From Ardenticatenaceae bacterium (lineage in GTDB: Bacteria; Chloroflexota; Anaerolineae; Promineifilales; Promineifilaceae): DNA of 64,000 bases. Positions 27,415 through 34,369 of this stretch are shown in pieces. Where the stretch lies: assembly GCA_020634245.1 (NCBI GenBank), contig JACKCC010000013.1, forward strand, positions 124,001-188,000. The letters are read 5' to 3'. Within the stretch, counting starts at the first letter, position 1, and every line of letters begins with the position of its first letter. The notes below the pieces were generated by a model, which saw nothing but the letters and a program-made list of their open reading frames with translations, ran no database searches and had not been told where the DNA came from. The position numbers and the translations under genes are program-made.

Positions 27415-27435
27415 CTTTGAAAGTGACTGTCACCT
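27415..27435. repeat. Right half of the IS-split palindrome
   Basis: Starts with the 9-bp target duplication and ends CTGTCACCT. On the minus strand its TGA (27430-27432) is the stop codon of the restriction-modification gene. Confidence 0.9.
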
Positions 27436-28729
27436 TTGGTCATCTAAAATCTCCAACGGCCGTAGGTTCTCTACAATGTTAACAGTTTCTAAACTCACCG
27501 AAATGACCTGTTTGATGAGGCGTAAGATATAGGTTTCGTCGTCGAGGTTGTTGGGGTCGTTGGTGATGCCGCTGCGTTTGTCGGTTTTGATTTGGTATTG
27601 GTCGATGATCCAATCGAGGGCGGAGCGGTTGCCCAGCTTGTAGTCGAAGACCTGGGGCGGGATGCCGTGCAGGGTGAGGAAGTCGTTGTACTTGAGGCTG
27701 GTTTTGTCTTTGCTGAGGCGCATTTTTTCGACGCGGTAGTTTAGTGGTTCGTCAGGGTTTTCTTCGTGCTGTAGGGGGCTGGTCTTCGTAGACTGAACGT
27801 GATGTTCGGCCGCCTGATCTGACGAAGGCCAAAGTAACGTGGACAGGATGGGCAGTTCGCGGCGCAGGTTGGCGGCGTAGGTTTCGCGGTAGTCGGGGTG
27901 GTGGAGCAGGGCGTAGATGTAGTGGAAGATGTCCCATTTGATTCTTGATTCCCCGATAACTCAGTTCAAGAATGCGCAGGGAAATGTGAATTCCGTGCCC
28001 ACGAGATGGTGGCGGGTGGCGGAGAAATAGTGACAGTCACCGGAGGTGATTACCTTTTGCTTTGTAAGCCCGTAGTTGTGAAGAGCCAATTGGACGCACG
28101 CCCTCCAACATCCAGACTAGGGATGGTATTTGTTAATTGAGCTAGAAAAGGTATCTGTGAATGATTTGTGATTACAAATGAGATTTTCATCTTCCGCCTC
28201 ATTGTCGCATTGAAAGACAAAAGCTCATCTATGTGCACATCGAAAGAAATGTTGTAAAATGGAGGTGAGCGATTGACGAACTTTATCAGATGAGAAAGAG
28301 CTCGATTTGCTTCGAACTTTTAAGCTACCTGCTCCATTATTTTGTATCAATCGTAGATCAGGTAGTCGTCGAGTTTTTTAATCCGATTACTCGATTTGCC
28401 ATCGTCAACTTCAATATTGTATGCTTCATCAGCAGTTTCTATATGTTTCGGATAGAGTAGCCGATCGTAGTTTCCACATCTCGGTTCGTTTGAGCTACCA
28501 GCGACTAAATATAGAAATATCGCTTTCTTCATCCTTACCAGCCTTTTGATTTGAACCATAGGAAGGAAACCGATCAAAATCGTTTGGAATTCTTCTGTTA
28601 GCCAACGTTTTTCGTATCAGGTATCAATGCTCCTGCCAATCCAAATTTTCAAAGTTATCTAGCCTGTTCTACAAGTTCAAACTTCTGAATTCGATTTGCC
28701 CGAAAGTCAACATCGAATAATAAAAGACT
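27430..28729 (-). pseudogene. Frameshifted C-terminal (specificity) part of the restriction-modification gene
   Basis: From 27960 down to the stop the frame is clean: DIFHYIYALLHHPDYRETYAANLRRELPILS, LNYRVEKMRLSKDK, LTLHGIPPQVFDYKLGNRSALDWIIDQYQ and DKRSGITNDPN. This is the typical end of type ISP-like enzymes. Between 27960 and 28729 the same protein is recognisable but broken across frames (FENLDWQE, WLTEEFQ, NEPRCGNYDRLLYP, SFVITNHSQIPFLAQLTNTIPSLDVGGRA). At least four frame changes or stops are needed to join it to the N-terminal part. A partial REP word (TGACAGTCACCGG) lies at about 28031. Confidence 0.7.
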
Positions 28730-30505
28730 TTAGTTCTTTTTGCTCGCATCTTTTATCAAGAAAGTAATTGAGATGCCCACCATTGCCGCCAATCCAAAAA
28801 CCGTATGTTGTTCTCCTAAAGGAATTCCATCTCTCATCGAATCTCGACGAATATTTCCTTTTAAATCGAGTACATAAACTCGGTTGAAATCTTCAGCAAG
28901 GTGCTGCCGCATTCCATCAAAAGGTGTATCCTCAATAAAGCTATTGTTTGTAATGAGCGTGATAATTCCTTCTTCGCCTATTCGATCTGTTGCCCATCTG
29001 AACGCTTTAACGTAAACATCAGAAAGTGCGCTTTTGTTTGTTGCCATAGAGTCTTGAGAATAGGTTTCTGCAACGCGCTGATCAAGCACAGGGTATTTGC
29101 GGTTTTTATTGTTGTCGTTTTCGTTCACTTGCCAGGCGTTATACGGCGGGTTACCAATGATGACGAAGATGGGCGTGTTCTTCTGGCGCTGGACGCGCTG
29201 GGTGTTTTCCGGGGCAAAGAGGGGCATCTGCCGCCCTTCGGCCAGTTCAAAGGTATCGACCAGGGAGATGCCTTCAAAGGGCTGATAACGGCCGGTCAGC
29301 TCATAATATTCGTGCTCGATGTTCATGCTGGCGATGTAGTAGGGCAGGAGCATGACCTCGTTGCAAAAGAGTTCCCCGGCGTATTTGTGGGGCAGTTTAC
29401 TCTTGGGCATCTGGCGCATGACGCGCAGGATGAAGTTGCCCGTGCCCACAAAGGGGTCGAGAATGGCCACGCCATCGCTGGCCAGGCCGTCGGCTTTGCC
29501 GAATTCGCGCTTGAGGATGTCGTCTACCGAGCGCACCATGAAGTCAACGATGGGCTGGGGCGTGTAGACAATGCCGTGGGTGTCGGCCACTTTGACGCTG
29601 AACCCCTGGAAGAAGTTTTCGTAGACGGTGTTGAGGAAATCCTGCTTTTCGCTGAACTCGTCGATGGTGGCGGCGGTGGTTTCGATGGCCCCGTAGAAGC
29701 GGTCCAGGTTTTTGAGGAAGTCGTGGCGGCTGAAATGGCGGCTGGTGAGGGCGTCGATGACTTTTTCGATTTCGCGGGCGATGATGTTGCGCTGGGCGAA
29801 GTCGGGGTTGTTGAATACTTTGCGGAAGATGCGCTCGGTGAGCAAGTGCTGGATGAGCATTTCTTCTACAGCCTGGTCGGAGATGTTGGGATTGATGGCC
29901 TCGCGCATCAGCTCTTTGAAGGTGGCTAATGCGTCGCGGAAGCGTTTGTTTTCTTTACGTTCGGTTTCGATGAGGGCCAGTAAACTTTGGGCCAGTTCGG
30001 GGACGCGGTCTTTGAATTCGGCGACGGCGCGGTCCCACTGCTCGAATTCGGGCGGCTGGTAGGCGAAGAATTCTTGCAGAACATCGACCAGTTTGGCGGG
30101 GTCGGTGAGGCCGGTGTCGATGAGGATACGGCCGTCTTGCACCAAAATGGCTCGATCCGGCGCTTGAAAGAGGATGTTGTCCTGCGGGTAGCCCTGGGCG
30201 AACTTCTTTTTGACTTCGGCAGCCAGGTCGTCGCTGCTGTCTTTGGCTTCCCAAACGCCGTGACGCAGTTTGTAGCTGTCCAGCAGAACGCCGTCGGCGC
30301 GCAGGGGACGCTGCCCTTTGCGGGGAATCTGGAACTGTTCTTGCAGTGTCCAGCCGACGCGGGAGGCGCAGGCGCGCAGCAAGTTGGCAAAATGGGGGGC
30401 AACTGCGCCTTCGTGCAGCAAGCTCATCTGTTTGGTGGTCTGGCGCAGCGCTTTGTAATAGTCCTGGACCGGTTTGTGAGTGGGTTTAAGGTTGAGTACG
30501 GGCAT
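28730..30505 (-). CDS. Restriction-modification enzyme (type ISP/IIG-like), nuclease and methylase part
   Basis: 591 codons. The N-terminus carries a candidate PD-(D/E)xK nuclease: RADGVLLDSY (D71) and HGVWEAK (E86, K88). A helical linker (about 150-290) leads to an adenine-N6 methyltransferase with SAM motif I ILDPFVGTGNF and catalytic IGNPPYNAW. There is no helicase between nuclease and methylase, so it resembles single-chain type IIG/ISP-like enzymes more than LlaGI. By family it cuts and methylates DNA at one asymmetric site. The frame stops after HTVFGLAAMVGISITF, where homologues continue into the specificity domain. As written it is truncated and probably inactive. Confidence 0.8.
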   Translation of the reverse strand: MPVLNLKPTHKPVQDYYKALRQTTKQMSLLHEGAVAPHFANLLRACASRVGWTLQEQFQIPRKGQRPLRADGVLLDSYKLRHGVWEAKDSSDDLAAEVKKKFAQGYPQDNILFQAPDRAILVQDGRILIDTGLTDPAKLVDVLQEFFAYQPPEFEQWDRAVAEFKDRVPELAQSLLALIETERKENKRFRDALATFKELMREAINPNISDQAVEEMLIQHLLTERIFRKVFNNPDFAQRNIIAREIEKVIDALTSRHFSRHDFLKNLDRFYGAIETTAATIDEFSEKQDFLNTVYENFFQGFSVKVADTHGIVYTPQPIVDFMVRSVDDILKREFGKADGLASDGVAILDPFVGTGNFILRVMRQMPKSKLPHKYAGELFCNEVMLLPYYIASMNIEHEYYELTGRYQPFEGISLVDTFELAEGRQMPLFAPENTQRVQRQKNTPIFVIIGNPPYNAWQVNENDNNKNRKYPVLDQRVAETYSQDSMATNKSALSDVYVKAFRWATDRIGEEGIITLITNNSFIEDTPFDGMRQHLAEDFNRVYVLDLKGNIRRDSMRDGIPLGEQHTVFGLAAMVGISITFLIKDASKKN

Positions 30506-30562
30506 GGCAATCCCTTGTTTTTAGTAACTGGTTGTTGGTTGTTGGAATTATAATTGATTTTT

Positions 30563-30612
30563 AGGTGACAGTCACTCATAAGTGACAGTCACTTTGGAAG
30601 TGACTGTCACTT
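30563..30612. repeat. One and a half copies of the 33-bp palindrome (AAGTGA...TCACTT version)
   Basis: A half copy (AGGTGACAGTCACT, 30563-30576) is followed by a complete copy (30580-30612). Its second stem pair is A:T, the third version seen in this window. It lies upstream of the hypothetical gene at 30636. Confidence 0.85.
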
Positions 30613-30635
30613 ACGAAGGTGTAAAATAGAAGACA

Positions 30636-31319
30636 ATGCAAACCGATACCTCACCACCTACCACTCAATTCGACTGGCAAATTTATGCCGACGCGACGTT
30701 TGCCGGATTGTCACTGCTCATCCCCATTCCCCTGCTGGATGTGGCGTTTGAATGGTTTTTCCGGCGGCGGATGGCGCGGACGATTGCCCGCCTTCGCGGG
30801 GATGGGGGCCGTTCCCTTTCCCCCGCCGTCATCCAAGAAATCAACCGCGACCCCGACGCCTGGTGGCAGGGCTGTCTCATGGCTCCCTTCAAGCTGTTCC
30901 TGCTTTTCCTCAAGCGGCTGTCACGCAAGCTGCTCTATTTTCTCACTGTGAAAGAGGCTACCGATCAGTTAAACTTTTACTGGCACCGCGCCTTTTTGCT
31001 TGACCATATGGTGCAGCGGGGGGATTTAGATAGTGTGGAAACGGCCGTGCCCGCCCTCCAGGCCATGCATATCATCCTCAAAACCCATGCTACCAGTCCG
31101 CTGGTCCAGTTAGCCGCGCAAATCCTGGATAATGTCTCTCACGTTTTGCGCACTATCTTTCGCTGGCTGCGGCGCGGCCGGGAAGATGAAGTGGTGCAAA
31201 CTACCCGCCAAACGATGGCTGCCCATTGGTTAGATTTTGCCGCCTACTTTGCGGCTGTGGCCCAGCAGTATGATGCATTGGTAACGGCCGTGCCCCAAAC
31301 CCCTGACAACCAGAGTTGA
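30636..31319 (+). CDS. Conserved-looking hypothetical protein with one hydrophobic N-terminal segment
   Basis: 227 residues, family not recognised. Residues about 22-40 (ATFAGLSLLIPIPLLDVAFEWFF) could be a membrane segment. RRRMARTIARLRGDGGRSLSPAVIQEI and a second hydrophobic helix (APFKLFLLFLKRLSRKLLYFLTV) follow. The rest is helical and charged. Codon use resembles the neighbours, and the protein contains the TAVP words produced by ACGGCCGT, so it is a resident gene. Start: the ATG 24 bp after the palindromic REP; no strong ribosome site. Confidence 0.65.
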   Translation: MQTDTSPPTTQFDWQIYADATFAGLSLLIPIPLLDVAFEWFFRRRMARTIARLRGDGGRSLSPAVIQEINRDPDAWWQGCLMAPFKLFLLFLKRLSRKLLYFLTVKEATDQLNFYWHRAFLLDHMVQRGDLDSVETAVPALQAMHIILKTHATSPLVQLAAQILDNVSHVLRTIFRWLRRGREDEVVQTTRQTMAAHWLDFAAYFAAVAQQYDALVTAVPQTPDNQS

Positions 31320-31489
31320 AAGTGCGTCAATAATTCAACTTTTCCCTTACAAACAGGCCCATTCCCGCAACGCATACCGCATACCAGGGTTACTACTGGA
31401 AATATTAAGTAAATCCCGGAAAGTTGCTTAAAAAGTGGTAGCTGCAACGGGATTTACTTATAAGGAGAATGGAAGGAATGAGAAATGCT

Positions 31490-31612
31490 TCGGGCTCTTT
31501 GGGAATTCACGGGGTCTTGTCATGTAGGGGCGGGTCTTGTGCCCGCCCGGCTCTGGGCGACCACAAGGGTACGCCCCTACACCCCACGAAATCCTGAAGA
31601 CCCATGCTTCGT
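31490..31612. repeat. Nested intergenic repeat (GGGTCTTGT frame with GTAGGGGCG insert)
   Basis: Outer words GGCTCTTTGGGAATTCACGG and AATCCTGAAGACCC enclose an inverted repeat GTAGGGGCGGG...ACGCCCCTAC (31524-31580). The outer frame recurs at 32099-32222 around a different insert. The two copies flank the DoxX gene. The remaining DNA from 31320 to 31718 holds no gene. Confidence 0.55.
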
Positions 31613-31718
31613 TTTAAAAACACTTTCCGTTCTCCACTTATCCCATATTACGCCCAGTGATTTTGTAATATCGCGGCCAGCCTGAGCGTAAAACCAATTG
31701 CCCCAAGGAGATGGAAAA

Positions 31719-32087
31719 ATGAATATTGTGTTGTGGATTGTTCAGGTTTTATTGGCGCTGCTTTTTCTGTATGCCGGCAGTCAGAAACTCATGATGTCGC
31801 AGGAGGCGTTTACTCAAACTCCGATGGGGGGGTATGGCTCAGATTACTCAGCCAATTTTATTAAAATGCTGGGGGTCTTTGAAGTGTTGGGCGGGATTGG
31901 CCTTATTCTACCCTGGCTGACCGGCATCCTGCCCTGGCTAACACCGTTGGCAGCCGCCGGACTGGCCATCATTATGCTGGGAGCGGTTAATACCCGTTAT
32001 AAAAGAGGCGAGAAGCAAATGATAGGTGGCGTTGTTGTTTTCTTTTTGTTGTGTGTGTTTGTTGTGTACGGCCGTTATTTTTTATAA
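31719..32087 (+). CDS. DoxX-family small membrane protein
   Basis: 122 residues with four membrane segments. The start LWIVQVLLALLFLYAGSQKLM is the DoxX family signature, and MLGVFEVLGGIGLILPWLTGI is the conserved second helix. Relatives are linked to sulfur metabolism or redox stress, but the role here is not defined. Start: ATG 31719 with AAGGAGATGG six bases upstream, preferred over the in-frame ATG at 31698. The gene is isolated and flanked on both sides by related nested repeats. Confidence 0.85.
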   Translation: MNIVLWIVQVLLALLFLYAGSQKLMMSQEAFTQTPMGGYGSDYSANFIKMLGVFEVLGGIGLILPWLTGILPWLTPLAAAGLAIIMLGAVNTRYKRGEKQMIGGVVVFFLLCVFVVYGRYFL

Positions 32088-32098
32088 GTAGACAATTA

Positions 32099-32222
32099 TG
32101 GGTCTTTCGGATCTTGTGGGGTTTTGTCATTCTGAGCGGAGCGAAGAATCCCAACACCTCTGGGATGCTTCACTTCGTTCAGCATGACAAATACAAGACC
32201 CCATGAGATCCCAAAGAGCCAC
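32099..32222. repeat. Nested intergenic repeat (TCATTCTGAGCG insert)
   Basis: The outer arms GGGTCTTTCGGATCTTGTGG and AAGACCCCATGAGATCCC pair with each other. Inside is the common REP word TGTCATTCTGAGCGGAGCGAAG with its partner TCACTTCGTTCAGCATGACA. It is the second copy of the frame seen at 31490. Confidence 0.65.
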
Positions 32223-32240
32223 AATTATAAGTTTACAACT

Positions 32241-32276
32241 TGTGAAACGTGACAAACCTCCTTGTCACGTTTCACA
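32241..32276. repeat. 15-bp-stem inverted repeat
   Basis: TGTGAAACGTGACAA and TTGTCACGTTTCACA form a perfect stem with a six-base loop. No T-run follows on either side, so it is a repeat and not an obvious terminator. Confidence 0.6.
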
Positions 32277-32331
32277 CAAAACCTTATAAAACCCGAAGGC
32301 TCAACTATGAAATGTATGCAAACTTACCTGG

Positions 32332-32364
32332 ATGTGACAGTCACTTTTGAAGTGACTGTCACAT
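32332..32364. repeat. 33-bp palindromic REP (ATGTGA...TCACAT version)
   Basis: A perfect copy with T:A at the second stem pair and the centre TTTTGAAG, 64 bp upstream of the TTGACA promoter element of the next gene. Confidence 0.9.
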
Positions 32365-32427
32365 TGACGCACACTTTTGACCCCTGAGCCAATCCAATCT
32401 CTATTTGAGCAATCTGTAAACAACGCA

Positions 32428-32457
32428 TTGACAGTTTCGATTATAATAATCATTACC
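32428..32457 (+). promoter_or_regulatory. TTGACA element with overlapping Fur-box-like site
   Basis: TTGACA (32428-32433) is followed by GATTATAATAATCATTACC (32439-32457), which matches 16 of 19 positions of the classical Fur box. It lies 57 bp upstream of the nuclease start codon, where a bound Fur would block the promoter. The -10 element is not clear-cut. Confidence 0.55.
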
Positions 32458-32514
32458 AATGTGCTGCTTCTGGCACTAACTATTCTGAATAGATAGAAAA
32501 AGTAGAGGTGTGTG

Positions 32515-33486
32515 ATGCCTAAAATTACCGAAACGCCCCCTGATGAGATTCAAGCCGAACTGGTTCAACTCCGCGATGCTCTTGACAACACCATTCCCGC
32601 CAAATCACTGGACCGAAACCTGATTATTGCCACCTGGAACATCCGCGCCTTTGGCGACCTGACTGAAAAATGGCAGGCCGAGCCAGACGACAGCCCCAAG
32701 CGTGACTTACATGCCCTGCTCTGCATCGCCGAAATTGTTTCCCGTTTCGACGTCATCGCCATCCAGGAAGTACGCGCCAATATTAAAGCCCTGCGCCATA
32801 TGCTTAAGTATTTAGGGCCAAACTGGAGCTTAATCCTGACCGACGTAACCAAAGGCTCGCCGGGCAACGGTGAACGATTAGCCTTTTTGTTTGATAAACG
32901 AAGAATAAGTCTATCCGGCCTGGCCAGTGAACTCGTTGTACCCCTTGAGCAGCTAGGCCAAATTGGGCCGGATGCTCTGGACAAACAATTTGCCCGGACA
33001 CCCTATGCCGTGAGTTTTCTATCAGAAGGAAAGACTTTCATTTTGGTAACCCTGCACGTGTTATATGGCAAACAAGCCGTAGAGCGCATTCCAGAGTTAA
33101 AGGCGATTGCCGAATGGCTGTCCGACTGGGCCAAAGATATTAATGCCTGGGATCATAATTTAATTGCCCTGGGTGATTTTAATATCGATCGTCAGGGAGA
33201 TGCCCTTTATGATGCCTTCATGTCCACCGGCCTTTTCACGCCCGATGATATGAATCGGGTACCCCGAACAATCTTCAGCGACCCGGATAAACCGAAATTT
33301 TACGATCAGGTTGCCTGGTTCACAGAAGCCAGCGGCGTCCCGGCACTATCACTCAAATATTTACGCGGCGGCAGTTTTGATTTTACCCAAACAGCTCTGA
33401 AATCACTCAATCTCACCAAACTTGAATTATCCTGGCGTATTTCGGACCATTATCCGCTGTGGGCTGAGTTTGCCATTCGGGATTAA
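32515..33486 (+). CDS. Endonuclease/exonuclease/phosphatase (EEP) family protein
   Basis: 323 residues with the EEP metal-dependent phosphoesterase fold. Catalytic blocks in order: IIATWNIRAFGD (Asn), VIAIQEVRANI (Glu ligand), LVTLHVLYG, LIALGDFNIDRQGD (Asp, Asn) and RISDHYPLWAEF (Asp-His). No signal peptide, so it is probably cytoplasmic; the substrate could be DNA, RNA or a phosphoester. Start: ATG 32515 with GAGGTG five bases upstream; the frame also opens at GTG 32512. A good Fur-box match in its promoter suggests iron-responsive control (inference). Confidence 0.85.
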   Translation: MPKITETPPDEIQAELVQLRDALDNTIPAKSLDRNLIIATWNIRAFGDLTEKWQAEPDDSPKRDLHALLCIAEIVSRFDVIAIQEVRANIKALRHMLKYLGPNWSLILTDVTKGSPGNGERLAFLFDKRRISLSGLASELVVPLEQLGQIGPDALDKQFARTPYAVSFLSEGKTFILVTLHVLYGKQAVERIPELKAIAEWLSDWAKDINAWDHNLIALGDFNIDRQGDALYDAFMSTGLFTPDDMNRVPRTIFSDPDKPKFYDQVAWFTEASGVPALSLKYLRGGSFDFTQTALKSLNLTKLELSWRISDHYPLWAEFAIRD

Positions 33487-33672
33487 GGGTTTGCTCGTTA
33501 TATACTCGCGGTGGCCGGTTTCAAACCGCGTATCCGCCGATAAAATTATCCGATTGGCCTGTGATCTTCCTTACTGGACATTGGCGTTTTTTAGTTTCTT
33601 CTTTGGCAGGAGCATTTCGCGAAACGCCCCTACTACTTGACTGAAATTTGAAATTCGCCAGACTCCAAACCC

Positions 33673-34071
33673 TTATATCACCAACGGATCATCCGGATTC
33701 TCCGCATCCCACAATTCCCTGTACTGTGCATCTGTCCAGCCAATGCGACTCTTATTCAAAATCTCGCCGTCATATTCGTGCTGCCAGCCAAACGCCCGCT
33801 TTAGCGCTGCGTCCGCCCGAAAATTCAGCCGCAAGCTCCCTGTACGGTCGATTCCGCCAGAAAATGTGCCGATGTCGGGCAGCTTCACCGACTGCCCCTG
33901 CTGGTTAAAAAACAGAATGGCCTCGTGCAGTTCAGACAACATTAGCAGCACTTCGCCCCGGTTCAGGCCGGTGCGCGCTGCCATCCATTCCACCACATCA
34001 TCAAGCTGCGCCGTCCGGTAGCGGCGCAGTTTAGGTCCATATCGTCGTACTGCCTGCAAAATTCCGGCCAT
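33673..34071 (-). CDS. HU/IHF-like DNA-binding protein (atypical)
   Basis: 132 residues. The middle reads DVVEWMAARTGLNRGEVLLMLSELHEAILFFNQQGQSVKLPDIGTFSGGIDRTGSLRLNFRAD, which follows the HU layout: two helices, then a beta arm starting at the conserved V-x-L-P-x-I/F-G-x-F. The basic arm is shortened and a C-terminal extension (SRIGWTDAQYRELWDAENPDDPLVI) is added, as in HU-like DUF4469-type relatives. The family call rests on pattern only. Start: ATG 34071 with a perfect GGAGG five bases upstream. The phased dyad array starts 11 bp upstream of this start, so this protein, or a regulator of it, may bind there (inference). Confidence 0.5.
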   Translation of the reverse strand: MAGILQAVRRYGPKLRRYRTAQLDDVVEWMAARTGLNRGEVLLMLSELHEAILFFNQQGQSVKLPDIGTFSGGIDRTGSLRLNFRADAALKRAFGWQHEYDGEILNKSRIGWTDAQYRELWDAENPDDPLVI

Positions 34072-34081
34072 TTTATCCTCC

Positions 34082-34250
34082 ATCTCAGTGAGATATTTGT
34101 TTTTTCTCACTGAGTAACTGTCATCATCTCGCTGATAGATTGACTATTTCACAGTGTCAAAATAAATAATGACAGTGTCAAATAATTTTTTTACAGTGTA
34201 AAATTTATTTTTGACGCTGTCAATTGGTTATTATCTCTGGCTGATAATTT
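34082..34250. promoter_or_regulatory. Helically phased array of dyad sites
   Basis: Small inverted repeats are centred at about 34088, 34110, 34130, 34154, 34175, 34196, 34217 and 34239. The four central ones (TCACAGTGTCA, TGACAGTGTCA, TTACAGTGTAA, TGACGCTGTCA) are exactly 21 bp apart, two helical turns. The outer ones are 21-24 bp apart and have looser sequence (ATCTCAGTGAGAT, CTCACTGAG, ATCATCTCGCTGAT, ATTATC...GATAAT). A/T-rich tracts fill the gaps. It lies between the HU-like gene and the cydDC gene, divergently arranged. Confidence 0.65.
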
Positions 34251-34277
34251 GACAACAAGTTGAGGCAGGTTACCGCA

Positions 34278-34310
34278 ATGTGACAGTCACTTCAAAAGTG
34301 ACTGTCACAT
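34278..34310. repeat. 33-bp palindromic REP (ATGTGA...TCACAT version)
   Basis: A perfect copy, with T:A at the second stem pair, between the phased array and the cydDC start codon. Confidence 0.9.
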
Positions 34311-34369
34311 TCATTCAAATGAGCGGCGATGTATTTGCATCATCCTGCTTTCACGGCTAAAACTCCCTT

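Noticed and set aside
28029..28050. Another copy of the 33-bp palindrome
   Set aside because: Only one arm is recognisable (TGACAGTCACCGG); it lies in a frameshifted coding region.
28901..29929. 342-codon ORF on the plus strand
   Set aside because: Antisense shadow of the restriction-modification gene; the minus strand shows clear methylase motifs.
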